Below, piece by piece: positions 24,083 to 32,813 of a DNA stretch of 56,323 nucleotides (position 1 is its first letter; each line of letters begins with the position of its first letter). Source of the stretch: an uncultured Bacteroides sp. GTDB taxonomy: Bacteria; Bacteroidota; Bacteroidia; Bacteroidales; Bacteroidaceae. The stretch is from contig NZ_CAJLKP010000039.1 of the NCBI RefSeq assembly GCF_905207245.1, positions 1 through 56,323 of the forward strand. The letters run 5' to 3'. A program made the position numbers and the translations under genes. Under the pieces are notes generated by a model. It was not told the DNA's origin and did no database searches. It saw nothing but the letters and a program-made list of their open reading frames with translations.

Positions 24083-25315
24083 TTAATACAACTTTTTGCG
24101 CAACGCATAGAACCCGATGCCCGCCGACAATGTCAGAAACAGGATACCGAGGCACAAGATGACTGAATAGCCTATATGATCGGCTAAGAGTCCCCATCCT
24201 CCCGCCGTCAGGGCGCCTCCGCAGGCAAAGGCAATGGAGATATTGGAATAGATTTGCGCGTAATTCTTGCTGCCGAAGACAGTCCGCACCAACATCAGCG
24301 TCTGTACCGATACTCCGGCATAAGCCCATCCGAAGAAGAAACCGCCCACGATGGTCAACCACAGCCCTACCCAATGTCCGCCTAAAAGCAATGCCAATCC
24401 GACAGCTCCGGACACGAATGTAGCCAGAACACCGAACTTATTGTTATAATCGTTGATAGCCCCCAATGCGACTTTTCCTATAGTGGCTCCAATCATTACT
24501 GCCGAAGCCACAAACGCCGCCTCTTTCAGCGAGAAGCTGAGTCCGGTCACATAATCGGGCACAAACAGATTCAGCGTGGATACCGAAATCATCAGAAAGG
24601 CGAACAACAGCAGTCCGTAGAACTCCGGCATCCGCAGGGCACGTGCATATTCAATTCCCTCGTTCGGCTTCACCGCCTGTGCTACCGGTGTCTCGCCATA
24701 GGGTTGCATTCCTTTGTCCTTGGGATAATCCCGCAGCAGTAGTCCGATGAGGGGTGTCACCACCAACAGGATGATGGCACCGAAGATACCGTATGTCATC
24801 CGCCATCCATATTCCGTTATCAGGTAAGCCCCCAACGGATTGAACAGAACACCTCCGATGCCCGAAGCGGCACTGCATACGCCGATGAAGAAGCCCACGC
24901 GCGTTTTGAACCAGCGGTTCACCAAAATCGGGAAACTCAGATAAAGCAAGAAAGCCAACGTGATACCTAATACACCACCCGCTACATAAAACTCCCAAAC
25001 GGAATCGAAGAATGACATACCTACCAGACACGCACCCATCACTACCGAACTGACGGTCAGCAGCAGGCGTGCGCTGTACTTCTCCATCATCCGTCCTGCC
25101 ACCGACAGAGCCAGCGACGAGAACAGATAATTGAGCGACATATATATACCTAATTTTCCAACCGACACGCCCAATTCCTGGCTGATCGGCTGATAGAAGA
25201 TTCCGGCACAGCTTATCACCAGTCCCACATTGATTCCCATAATCAGGCAGCAACAGAATACGATGACGTATCCATAATGTATCACGCCTTTACTCTTTAT
25301 TATTCCTTGTTTCAT
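24083..25315 (-). CDS. MFS transporter (OFA/monocarboxylate-like)
   Basis: 410 residues with about 12 hydrophobic segments, starting GYVIVFCCCLIMGINVGLVISCAGIFYQPISQELGVS as in oxalate/formate antiporter-like and BaiG-like MFS proteins. The loop GRMMEKYSARLLL between helices 2 and 3 fits the MFS signature. A 25-residue cytosolic loop (RDYPKDKGMQPYGETP) separates the halves. Expected: inner-membrane proton-coupled transport of an organic anion. First gene of its operon, 31 bp from a class 2 -7 box. Confidence 0.87.
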   Translation of the reverse strand: MKQGIIKSKGVIHYGYVIVFCCCLIMGINVGLVISCAGIFYQPISQELGVSVGKLGIYMSLNYLFSSLALSVAGRMMEKYSARLLLTVSSVVMGACLVGMSFFDSVWEFYVAGGVLGITLAFLLYLSFPILVNRWFKTRVGFFIGVCSAASGIGGVLFNPLGAYLITEYGWRMTYGIFGAIILLVVTPLIGLLLRDYPKDKGMQPYGETPVAQAVKPNEGIEYARALRMPEFYGLLLFAFLMISVSTLNLFVPDYVTGLSFSLKEAAFVASAVMIGATIGKVALGAINDYNNKFGVLATFVSGAVGLALLLGGHWVGLWLTIVGGFFFGWAYAGVSVQTLMLVRTVFGSKNYAQIYSNISIAFACGGALTAGGWGLLADHIGYSVILCLGILFLTLSAGIGFYALRKKLY

Positions 25316-25345
25316 ACTAACTCGTTTTAGATTGTTTTTCTGATG

Positions 25346-25412
25346 GCAAAGATAGAGGTATCCCTTCTATAACCACTTAGCGTAATTACAGATTGGCTTC
25401 ATCATATTACTG
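25346..25412 (-). promoter_or_regulatory. Class 2 operator and -7 box (MFS-SDR-flavodoxin operon)
   Basis: Minus-strand TATCTTTGC (25346-25354); ATTACAG at 25385-25391 and ATTACTG at 25406-25412 start 39 and 60 nt away, 21 bp apart. The same offsets recur at 30447, 46446, 49195 and 49391. Confidence 0.75.
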
Positions 25413-25457
25413 ATTTTGCACATGAATTAACCAATTGATTATATGCTACTTAATAAT

Positions 25458-25485
25458 TTTACGGATTTGCTTACCATATTTACAG
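25458..25485. promoter_or_regulatory. Second class 2 half-site pair
   Basis: TTTACGG (25458-25464) and TTTACAG (25479-25485), again 21 bp apart and both followed by ATTTGC. It lies between the MFS operator and the AraC promoter, where it could serve autoregulation. Confidence 0.6.
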
Positions 25486-25524
25486 ATTTGCTCGTATCAG
25501 TGATTGCTATTGTCAAGAAGTGAC

Positions 25525-25533
25525 TACCTTTGT
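25525..25533 (+). promoter_or_regulatory. -7 box of the AraC gene at 25554
   Basis: TACCTTTGT fits TAnnTTTG, 21 bp before the start. Confidence 0.55.
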
Positions 25534-25553
25534 AGGCGAAAATCATAAAGAAC

Positions 25554-26456
25554 ATGGAAAAGGATATATTGAACTTCAAATCCATAGCCGAATATAACGA
25601 GGTGCTCGGTGTAGAGACACTTCATCCGTTGGTCAGCATCATCGACTTGTCCAAAGCCAACCCTATGCGCCACATGCGGCATACTTTTAGTTTCTATTCC
25701 GTCTATCTGAAAGATGAGAAGAACTGCGATTTGCTCTATGGCCGTCGTTATTACGATTATCGCAAGGGTTCTGTACTCTGTATGGCTCCCGGTCAGATTA
25801 TCGGGGTTGAAGATAATGGCGAAGAGTTCCAGCCCAATGGATGGGCATTACTCTTTCATCCCGACTTGATTGCAGGTACGCCTCTGAATCGTATGATGAA
25901 GGAATACACTTTCTTCTCTTATGAATCCAATGAGGCTCTTCACCTGTCCGAACGCGAGCGGGAAGTCTTCATGGACAGCCTGCACAAGATACATGATGAA
26001 ATGGAGCATAACATAGACCGTTTCAGCAAACGACTTATTGCTTCCAACATAGGGTTGCTGCTGGATTATTGTCTTCGCTTTTACGAACGTCAGTTTATTA
26101 CTCGACACGAGGCGAACAATGATATAATAGCTCGTTTTGAAACACTGCTGAACCGTTATTTCGAAGAAGGACGTGCAAAAGTAGACGGCATTCCCACGGT
26201 GAAATATTGCGCATCCGAACTTTGCCTCTCACCGAATTATTTCGGTGATTTAATAAAGAAGGAGACAGGACGGACACCTATGGAAACTATTCAGGGAAAA
26301 ATCATAGAAATAGCCAAAGGGATGCTTGCCGAAAAGGAAATGAACATCAGCGAGATTGCGAACGAACTGGGGTTTCAGTATCCGCAGCATTTCACCCGTA
26401 TCTTCAAGAAGGTGGAGGGATGTTCGCCCAATGAGTATCGGGCACGGAGCAATTAG
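25554..26456 (+). CDS. AraC-family regulator, subfamily 2
   Basis: 300 residues. The N-terminal sensor (GVETLHPLVSIIDLSKANP, SVYLKDEKNCDLLYGRRYYDYRKGSVLCMAPGQ) is a cupin-like domain shared with the protein at 30640. The C-terminal DNA-binding part has CASELCLSPNYFGDLIKKETG and ISEIANELGFQYPQHFTRIFKKVEGCSPNEYRA. Divergent from the MFS operon with class 2 half-sites in between. Inferred: activates that operon on binding a small ligand, and may also act at the other class 2 promoters. Confidence 0.9.
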   Translation: MEKDILNFKSIAEYNEVLGVETLHPLVSIIDLSKANPMRHMRHTFSFYSVYLKDEKNCDLLYGRRYYDYRKGSVLCMAPGQIIGVEDNGEEFQPNGWALLFHPDLIAGTPLNRMMKEYTFFSYESNEALHLSEREREVFMDSLHKIHDEMEHNIDRFSKRLIASNIGLLLDYCLRFYERQFITRHEANNDIIARFETLLNRYFEEGRAKVDGIPTVKYCASELCLSPNYFGDLIKKETGRTPMETIQGKIIEIAKGMLAEKEMNISEIANELGFQYPQHFTRIFKKVEGCSPNEYRARSN

Positions 26457-26477
26457 GAGGAACTATCTCGTTCCTCC
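26456..26477. terminator. Hairpin between convergent AraC and AKR genes
   Basis: GGAGGAAC, six-base loop TATCTC, GTTCCTCC: an 8-bp perfect stem overlapping the last AraC base and the end of the AKR gene. No clear T-run on either side; probably a shared bidirectional end. Confidence 0.5.
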
Positions 26478-27446
26478 GAATACCTCAGACATCGGCATGA
26501 CAGAAAGTATTTCGTCGATGTGAGCTATTTCATCGGGCGTAAGGCTGATGGCAGCTGCTTCTCCATTCTCCCGCACTCGGCTCATCTTTCGGCTTCCGGG
26601 GATAGGTACAATCCACGGCTTCTTGCATATCATCCATGCCAAGGATATTTGGGCAGGAGTCGCTTGGTGTTTTTCGGCCAGACGCGTTACAAAATCCAGC
26701 AACTGGCGGTTCTGTTCATAGCTTTCCGGACGGAACTGCGGCATGACACTGCGGTAATCCGTTCCTTGTTCAAAACGAGAGTCCTTGCTGAACGCATTGG
26801 TAAGCAAGCCGTTTGCCAGCGGAGAGAAAGCAACGAAGCCGATACCCAATTCCTCCAATACAGGAAACAACGATTCATACCAACGTGCTATCATGGAGTA
26901 GCGGTTTTCCACAGCTGACAGCGGGCATACGGCATGGGCACGGCGAATATTCTCTTCATTGGCTTCGGACAGTCCCCAATGGAGAATCTTTCCTTCTTTT
27001 ATTAAATCATTCATCACTTCCGCCACTTCCTCAACGGGAACCCTTGGGTCATTCCGATGCTGAAAGTACAGGTCAATATGGTCTGTCTGCAATCGTTTCA
27101 AGGAACCCTCCACTGACTTACGGATAGTGTCGGGGCGAGAATCCGGCATGAGCGGATAAGGGGCAGGCCTGCTCAGGTCGAAAGACAAGCCGAACTTGGT
27201 TGTCAGCACAATCTTGTCCCGATAAGGCTTCAGGGCTGTTCCCAAAAGGTTCTCATTGTGATGGGGATCTTCCGGAGTTCCGTAAACTTCGGCCGTATCA
27301 AAGAGCGTGTAGCCCAACTCAACGGACTGCGCCAATAATTCGGTCATTTCCTTTTTGTCCGCAGCGGCTCCATAGGCATGGCTCATGCCCATACAGCCCA
27401 ATCCTACGGCAGAAACTTCAAGAGTTCCCAGTTTTTGCTTCTTCAT
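26463..27446 (-). CDS. Aldo-keto reductase (Tas/YajO type)
   Basis: 327 residues, MKKQKLGTLEVSAVGLGCMGMSHAYG. Catalytic set: Asp and Tyr in TLFDTAEVYG, Lys in VLTTKFG, His in LYFQHRNDPR. C-terminal cofactor-binding WIVPIPGSRKMSRVRENGEAA. Cytosolic. Last gene of the flavodoxin-CMD-hydrolase-AKR operon; its 3' end abuts the convergent AraC gene. The strand FDLSRPAPYPLMPDSRP in the substrate loop is longer than in the relative at 20137. Confidence 0.9.
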   Translation of the reverse strand: MKKQKLGTLEVSAVGLGCMGMSHAYGAAADKKEMTELLAQSVELGYTLFDTAEVYGTPEDPHHNENLLGTALKPYRDKIVLTTKFGLSFDLSRPAPYPLMPDSRPDTIRKSVEGSLKRLQTDHIDLYFQHRNDPRVPVEEVAEVMNDLIKEGKILHWGLSEANEENIRRAHAVCPLSAVENRYSMIARWYESLFPVLEELGIGFVAFSPLANGLLTNAFSKDSRFEQGTDYRSVMPQFRPESYEQNRQLLDFVTRLAEKHQATPAQISLAWMICKKPWIVPIPGSRKMSRVRENGEAAAISLTPDEIAHIDEILSVMPMSEVFGGTR

Positions 27447-27495
27447 AACTACAATATTGCATCAAAGTAAATACGATTCTTTTCTGGCCGATGTC

Positions 27496-28545
27496 CTATA
27501 ACCTCTTGCCGAAGAAATCGACCAACTTGCCTACCACCTGCTCTACATATTCGGGTACGTAATACGTCTTGATATGCGTGGCACCGGGGATAAGGAACAA
27601 CTCCTTGTCTTTCGTTCCCGTAGCCTTGCTGTAACATTGTTCCGTCATGTAGAATGTATCGGCAATGCTTCCGGCAATCATCAGCAACGGTTGGTTGATA
27701 AGGTACATGCCTTCGCTTGCATCGAAAGCGAAAAGGTCTATCAGACTACTTTTGGTGTATTTGAAGGTTGAATTAGGGTGCGCATGGCTCTGCAGATAAT
27801 ATTCGTATCCGTCGCGATAGAGATCGAACGGGAGCTTGGCAGCCTGTTCCGGTGTTACACCGCTCATGTCGCCCACATATTCCGGCTCACCACCTTCCGC
27901 TTCCCTCTGGCGTGCGGCACAGGCATCGGCAAGACGTTCCTGAATCTGATTGACCTGCGAATCCATAAATCCGTTGCGGCGCACCAGTCCCGTGTTGAAC
28001 ATGCTTAGTGTGGCCACTGCCTTGAAACGCTTGTCGGTCTGTGCGGCCTTCAACGTATAGCCGCCTCCTCCGCAAATGCCGAGGATACCCATACGTGCCG
28101 GGTCTACACCCGGATATTGTGCCAGAATGTCTGCGGCACGATGAATATCCTCCACCCGGCTGGCAGGCTTGTCCGTGTTGCGCGGCTCGCCCTCGCTGGC
28201 TCCCTGATAGGCCGCATCAAAGGCAAGGCAGATGTAACCGGCCTCCGCCATACGCTGGCTGTATGCTCCGGCCACCTGTTCCTTTACGCCGCCGTTCGGG
28301 TGAGCTACCACAAGGGCGGGATAACGCTTTGACGCATCATACCCGGCAGGGGTATAGACATTGGCTGCCATCTTCAGCCCGTTCAGCGTGTAAGTAATGG
28401 GGTGGATGTTCACTTTGCCGGTTACGTTTTCCGTAAGGGCATTTTCATATACCAATCCAAAGGGATTGTTTTGGGCGGACAGCCCTGTTGTAATACTTCC
28501 GAAAATCATGATGATTATTGTTTTGATGATAGTTGACTTCTTCAT
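27496..28545 (-). CDS. Exported alpha/beta hydrolase (dienelactone-hydrolase-like)
   Basis: 349 residues with signal peptide MKKSTIIKTIIIMIFGSITTGLSAQ. Core: YPALVVAHPNGGVKEQVAG, LAFDAAYQGASEG, nucleophile elbow GICGGGGY with Cys158, and a late His in GATHIKTYY. It is a paralogue of the proteins at 21147 and 49416. The Cys nucleophile suggests dienelactone-hydrolase chemistry (lactone or activated ester) rather than peptidase activity. Third gene of the operon. Confidence 0.85.
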   Translation of the reverse strand: MKKSTIIKTIIIMIFGSITTGLSAQNNPFGLVYENALTENVTGKVNIHPITYTLNGLKMAANVYTPAGYDASKRYPALVVAHPNGGVKEQVAGAYSQRMAEAGYICLAFDAAYQGASEGEPRNTDKPASRVEDIHRAADILAQYPGVDPARMGILGICGGGGYTLKAAQTDKRFKAVATLSMFNTGLVRRNGFMDSQVNQIQERLADACAARQREAEGGEPEYVGDMSGVTPEQAAKLPFDLYRDGYEYYLQSHAHPNSTFKYTKSSLIDLFAFDASEGMYLINQPLLMIAGSIADTFYMTEQCYSKATGTKDKELFLIPGATHIKTYYVPEYVEQVVGKLVDFFGKRL

Positions 28546-28564
28546 TTGTTCCTTGTTTTTAACG

Positions 28565-29722
28565 CTATTGATTATTCCTGTTTGTTACATTCTTAAGCAC
28601 ATTTCGCAGTGGAGCGGAATGTGTCTCTCCCAAGTTCATTTCGATGATGTTCAGCAAAGCCGTCAATTGCCGGGGAGTGATGCCCAAATGCAGGCAAATG
28701 CCCATGTGTCCGTATGCCATCGGCTCCACTCCGCCCACTCCGGCAAGGATGGACACCGTAGCCAGTTCCCGCTCCTGATAGGTCAGCAGGTCACGCTCGA
28801 ATATGTCCGCAAAGAGATGTTCCTTCAGGAAGACTTCAATGGTCGGGGCGAATATGGCATAACCGGCCTTGGGCGCATTCACCGGTGCACCCGTCAGGAT
28901 GGAAAGTATCTCGCGGCCACGGTCGAACTTGTTTCCTTCCTTATTTATAGGCGCTGCCTCACGTCCCTGCTCGTCGTGGATGCCGTTCGCTTCACGTTCT
29001 TGTTCTACATCCATGAAGGTCTGTATGGCACGCAAACTGCGTGGAAATCCGCAATAGGCATACGCCTGAATCAACACTTCCTTTATTTCATTGACCGTCA
29101 TTCCTGCCTCCAGTCCCTGAACAAGAGCTTGCCGCAAATGTTCCAAATCACCTTTCCCCGTATATGAGGCTATGGCTACAATGGCCTGCTGACGGGCATT
29201 CAGTTCTTTATTCTCCTCTGCATAACGGTTCATGTCCTCGTTGGTCGCGGCGAGATATTCGGCCGTTTCCACTTGATTCTGCCAAGTCACCACGTTGGTC
29301 TTGGGGTTGCACGATATCGCAAGGTGGGCAAACCAACTGTCGGGCGCAGCACCGTGCCAGTGCTCCACATTGGGAGCTATCTCCACTATATCGCCCGAGA
29401 AAAGCCGGCGGGCGGGCTTTCCCTTTTCCTGATAATAGCCCGTACCGGCAGTGGCAATCAGAAGCTGTCCTCCCGAATGTCTGTGCCAGCTGTTGCGGCA
29501 GCCGGGTTCAAAAGTAACATTGGCTATCGGAACGTTCAGTTCCTTCTCTTGAGAAAGACGGAACAGATAGACTTGCCCGGTGAAGTTCTTCGTCTCGGGA
29601 AGTTTGTTGCCCAAGGCATAGGGCTGCCGGAATGTGTCAGCCGCATTCTGGGCATTCGCATGAAGGCTCAAGAAGGCGATGGCACAACCGGCCATGATTC
29701 CTTTTAAAATTTGTACGCTCAT
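28565..29722 (-). CDS. Exported cupin-carboxymuconolactone decarboxylase fusion
   Basis: The start at 29722 gives MSVQILKGIMAGCAIAFLSLHANAQ, a signal peptide; the upstream 9 codons are unlikely. 385 residues. A cupin (residues about 40-140) has the metal-binding pattern GCRNSWHRHSGGQLLIATAG and later PNVEHWHGA, i.e. three His plus Gln. It is followed by two CMD domains (ARQQAIVAIASYTGKGD with EIKEVLIQAYAYCGFPRSLRAI, then LATVSILAGVGGVEPMAYGH). Cupin-CMD fusions are known in Bacteroidota as predicted decarboxylases; the substrate is unknown. Second gene of the operon. Confidence 0.85.
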   Translation of the reverse strand: MSVQILKGIMAGCAIAFLSLHANAQNAADTFRQPYALGNKLPETKNFTGQVYLFRLSQEKELNVPIANVTFEPGCRNSWHRHSGGQLLIATAGTGYYQEKGKPARRLFSGDIVEIAPNVEHWHGAAPDSWFAHLAISCNPKTNVVTWQNQVETAEYLAATNEDMNRYAEENKELNARQQAIVAIASYTGKGDLEHLRQALVQGLEAGMTVNEIKEVLIQAYAYCGFPRSLRAIQTFMDVEQEREANGIHDEQGREAAPINKEGNKFDRGREILSILTGAPVNAPKAGYAIFAPTIEVFLKEHLFADIFERDLLTYQERELATVSILAGVGGVEPMAYGHMGICLHLGITPRQLTALLNIIEMNLGETHSAPLRNVLKNVTNRNNQ

Positions 29723-29741
29723 ATTCTTTCGTTTACTGTCA

Positions 29742-30398
29742 TTATTCACTCAATACTCCCATTCGTTGCAGCCAGCCGTTCACACCGTCGGCACTGCCCG
29801 GCATGTCGATTCCGGCATCGTCACTCTGCGGACTGCGGATATTGTCGGGGGCAAGGTCTTCGGGAAGCGTTGCCGGAAGATGCACGGAACGGGGTGTCAC
29901 CTTATATATCTTCTGCATGCCTTCGTTCAGATAGGTGGTTGCCCCGTAGGTGAAGAACGGGATAACGGTCTTTCCGCTCAGGTCGTATGCCTGGAGGAAC
30001 GTGCATACCACCATGGCGGGCTGATGCCACCACAGGGGCGAGCCGATGAAAATCGTATCGTATGCAGCAACGACATCCGCTTCGGGAAGGTTGGCGACTT
30101 CGGGACGCAGGTCATTGTAGGCCTCGTTCTGAATCAGTTCGCTGTCATCGTACGGGTTTGCAGCGTAGGCTTTCGCCGGTTCGATGCGGTAGGTGTCCGC
30201 TCCGGTCAGTCCGGCGATGCGGCTTGCCACCGCCTGCGTGTTGCCCGTTGCCGAGAAATAGGCTACGAGAGTCCGGCTCTTTCCGGCAGGCATTTCAGGC
30301 TCTTCATTGACAGAAGGTGCGTCTTCACTGTCCGAACATGCGGCGAATGCCGCCAAGGCGAAGAACATCAGCGGCAATGCTAAAAGAATCTTTTTCAT
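29742..30398 (-). CDS. Flavodoxin lipoprotein
   Basis: 218 residues. MKKILLALPLMFFALAAFAACSDSED contains a lipobox (FAAC). Flavodoxin motifs: TLVAYFSATGNTQAVASRIAG (the classical TGNT loop), IFIGSPLWWHQPAMVVCTF, VIPFFTYGATTYL. The classical TGNT loop and a different glycine loop set it apart from the GENYA-type flavodoxins at 9877, 22520 and 36000. First gene of the operon, 49 bp from the class 2 -7 box. Confidence 0.86.
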   Translation of the reverse strand: MKKILLALPLMFFALAAFAACSDSEDAPSVNEEPEMPAGKSRTLVAYFSATGNTQAVASRIAGLTGADTYRIEPAKAYAANPYDDSELIQNEAYNDLRPEVANLPEADVVAAYDTIFIGSPLWWHQPAMVVCTFLQAYDLSGKTVIPFFTYGATTYLNEGMQKIYKVTPRSVHLPATLPEDLAPDNIRSPQSDDAGIDMPGSADGVNGWLQRMGVLSE

Positions 30399-30446
30399 TT
30401 GTCTTTTGGTTTTGTAAGGGTTATTAATCGGTTTACTTTCACTGCT

Positions 30447-30513
30447 GCAAAATTAGGGCAAAGATGAAAGCGCGTCCATAGACAAATTACGGATTTAAAT
30501 ACCAATATTGCAG
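30447..30513 (-). promoter_or_regulatory. Class 2 operator and -7 box (flavodoxin-CMD-hydrolase-AKR operon)
   Basis: Minus-strand TAATTTTGC (30447-30455); ATTACGG at 30486-30492 and ATTGCAG at 30507-30513 start 39 and 60 nt away. Further ATTACGG and TTTACGG at 30570 and 30592 (22 bp apart) lie nearer the AraC gene. Confidence 0.7.
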
Positions 30514-30639
30514 AATGCAAGGATTTTATAATCAACCCGCTAACACAGATTGCTGATTCACTAACCGATATTACGGATTTTAGCAGTCCGGTTTACGGCT
30601 TTCCGTTTTAATTCGTATTTTCGCATCCATAAAATTCCG

Positions 30640-31554
30640 ATGATTATGGACGAAATATGGAAAATGGATACGATAGAGGATGCCAACCGTCTGCTGGGAG
30701 TGGAAACCTTGCATCCGATGATAAGTGTGGTTGATCTTTCAACGCTGGACAGCATGAAGATTGGCCGCAAGAGCTTCGGCGTTTACAGCATCTTCCTGAA
30801 GGAACTGGACTGCGGCACCGTGGCATACGGGCGTAATAAGTACGATTACCAGCAGGGCACGCTTATCTTCATTGCTCCCGGACAGATAGCAGGGGCGGAA
30901 AAGCGGGAAATAAAGCCGAATCCGAAAGGCTGGGTGCTGATGTTCCATCCCGATTTACTGTACGGCACTCCACTGGCGCGTGCGATGAAGAATTATCATT
31001 TTTTCTCGTACAGTTCAAACGAAGCGCTGCATCTTTCGGAGCGTGAACGGCAGATTATCATCAATGGCTTCAAGGAGATTCAGGAGGAACTGCAACATGC
31101 CATCGACAAACATAGCAAGCAGATTCTCGCTGCCAACATCGAAGTGATACTGAATCATTGCGAACGTTTCTACGACCGTCAGTTTACCACGCGTGAGATC
31201 ATAAACCACGACCTGCTGAGCCGCTTCGAGAACTTGATGTTGAATTACTTCAAAACCGACAAGCCACAAACCATCGGTCTGCCGTCGGTGCAATATTGCG
31301 CAGACCAGTTGCATCTGTCTGCCAACTACTTCAGTGACTTGATTAAAAAAGAAACCGGAAAATCGGCTCAAGAATACATTCAGACTGCTATCATAGAACA
31401 GGCCAAAGAGATACTCATGGAAAATAACCGCACCATCAGTGAAGTTGCTTACGACATGGGATTCAAATATCCGCACCACTTGAGCCGCATGTTCAAGAAG
31501 GTGACGGGGAAGACACCGAATGAATATCGTGCTATCCAAATTCCCCGTCTATAA
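30640..31554 (+). CDS. AraC-family regulator, subfamily 2
   Basis: 304 residues; a start two codons later is equally possible. Closely similar to the protein at 25554: GVETLHPMISVVDLS, SIFLKELDCGTVAYGRNKYDYQQGTLIFIAPGQ, YCADQLHLSANYFSDLIKKETGKSAQEY and ISEVAYDMGFKYPHHLSRMFKKVTGKTPNEYR. Divergent from the operon starting at 30398. The near-identical recognition helices (SANYFSDLIKKETG against SPNYFGDLIKKETG) suggest both regulators read the same ATTACRG-type half-site. Confidence 0.9.
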   Translation: MIMDEIWKMDTIEDANRLLGVETLHPMISVVDLSTLDSMKIGRKSFGVYSIFLKELDCGTVAYGRNKYDYQQGTLIFIAPGQIAGAEKREIKPNPKGWVLMFHPDLLYGTPLARAMKNYHFFSYSSNEALHLSERERQIIINGFKEIQEELQHAIDKHSKQILAANIEVILNHCERFYDRQFTTREIINHDLLSRFENLMLNYFKTDKPQTIGLPSVQYCADQLHLSANYFSDLIKKETGKSAQEYIQTAIIEQAKEILMENNRTISEVAYDMGFKYPHHLSRMFKKVTGKTPNEYRAIQIPRL

Positions 31555-31558
31555 GATT

Positions 31559-31598
31559 GATGCTCTAAAATCTGTCAGCAAGAGTTGTTTATAGCATC
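31559..31598. terminator. Inverted repeat between convergent AraC and flavodoxin genes
   Basis: GATGCTCTAAA pairs with TTTATAGCATC (10 of 11) across an 18-base loop. It is centred in the 52-bp gap between the two convergent genes; a possible two-way terminator. Confidence 0.4.
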
Positions 31599-31606
31599 TT
31601 GCAATT

Positions 31607-32113
31607 TTACTTCAGAGCCCAATTCTTGATAATTTCCCCTGCGGCATTTACCGATGAACCATAAATTGCCAAGCCCCGTTCTACCCGAGCACCCGGACAG
31701 GCTTTCTGAATATCGATTTCACTGTGTCCCATCGCGCTACCTTCGTGGGTACAGAAAGGCCGGATAATCTTGCCCGTGAAGTCGTAGCGTTCGAGCAGGG
31801 TGAATACGTGCATCGGTGCGGTTCCCCAATAGTTCGGATAACCCAGGTAAATGGTGTCGTATCCATCCAGACTTTCGGGATAGGCGGTCAGTTCGGGACG
31901 CACCTTTCTGCGCAAATCCTCTTTCGCCTCGGCAATGCAGGTGTTGTAGTCGGCTGCATACGGTTCCAAGGGCTCTATTTTGAATAGCTCTGCTCCAGTT
32001 GCATGTTGAATCATGCGGGCTGCAACTTCGGTGTTACCAACTTCTACATAGCGATATTCTCCGCCGAAGTAATTCTCGTCGGCACGGGAAAAATAAATAA
32101 TGATTGCTGCCAT
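31607..32113 (-). CDS. Flavodoxin (cytosolic)
   Basis: 168 residues with no signal peptide. It begins MAAIIIYFSRADENYFGGEYRYVEVGNTEVAARMIQHATG, a Flavodoxin_4 phosphate loop with an inserted GGEYRY, then TIYLGYPNWWGTAPMHVFTLLERY (here read as GYPNYWGT), and PFCTHEGSAMG. It is the only soluble cytosolic member among six flavodoxins in the window, following the exported one at 32161. Last gene of the class 1 operon C. Likely electron carrier for the AKRs or an FMN reductase. Confidence 0.86.
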   Translation of the reverse strand: MAAIIIYFSRADENYFGGEYRYVEVGNTEVAARMIQHATGAELFKIEPLEPYAADYNTCIAEAKEDLRRKVRPELTAYPESLDGYDTIYLGYPNYWGTAPMHVFTLLERYDFTGKIIRPFCTHEGSAMGHSEIDIQKACPGARVERGLAIYGSSVNAAGEIIKNWALK

Positions 32114-32160
32114 AATTCTGATGGTTTAATGGTTGATACTATTCCCCTGTCTGGGGTCTT

Positions 32161-32784
32161 TTATTTGTTATTGGTAGCCCATTCGGAAATTGTCTTTTCC
32201 GAACGACGGACTTGCGAACCTTTCACGTGCAGGGCTTCCGTAACGGTTGCTCCCTTGCACACCGATTTCAGTTCCGAAACCGTATTGAGCAAACCGCTTC
32301 CTTCGCTGGTGCAGAACGGAATGATGGTTTTTCCTTTCAGGTCATAATGTTCCAGAAAAGTGTTGATAATGGGTGGATATGTGCCCCACCATATCGGATA
32401 GCCAACGAATATGACATCGTAGTCGGTCAGATTTTCCAGCCACTTCCTGGGTTGCGCCTTTTCGCCAGACTCCATTTCCGCCTTGGCTTCTTCAATCATT
32501 TTGAAATGATCTTTGGAATATTGCTTGGTTGTTTCTATTTCAAACAAATCACCACCTATCGCTTGCTGAATGTATTCGGCAAACACGTTGGTATTGCCTT
32601 TTTCCAAATTCACGATTTTCATTCCAGGCGCAATGGTTTCGCCTTTCATGGAGAAAAACAACGTGATAATTTTCTTGTCCGTTTTCATTTCCGTTTTATT
32701 TGTATCGCCCTGTTTGTGGCTCTGTCCACACACAGACAAAACCACTGATACGAGGGCGATAATTAATAGACTGTATTTTTTCAT
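32161..32784 (-). CDS. Flavodoxin-family protein, exported
   Basis: 207 residues. MKKYSLLIIALVSVVLSVCGQSHK is a signal with a probable lipobox (LSVC). Fold: IITLFFSMKGETIAPGMKIVNLEKGNTNVFAEYIQQAIGG, where FSMKGET replaces the usual FSRTGEN, then IFVGYPIWWGTYPPIINTFLEHY and PFCTSEGSGL. The altered phosphate loop (Met-Lys for Arg-Thr/Ala) may change FMN affinity. It lies between the broken AKR and the second flavodoxin. Confidence 0.84.
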   Translation of the reverse strand: MKKYSLLIIALVSVVLSVCGQSHKQGDTNKTEMKTDKKIITLFFSMKGETIAPGMKIVNLEKGNTNVFAEYIQQAIGGDLFEIETTKQYSKDHFKMIEEAKAEMESGEKAQPRKWLENLTDYDVIFVGYPIWWGTYPPIINTFLEHYDLKGKTIIPFCTSEGSGLLNTVSELKSVCKGATVTEALHVKGSQVRRSEKTISEWATNNK

Positions 32785-32813
32785 TTTTATCTCTTCTAAT
32801 TAGGATGGTTTGA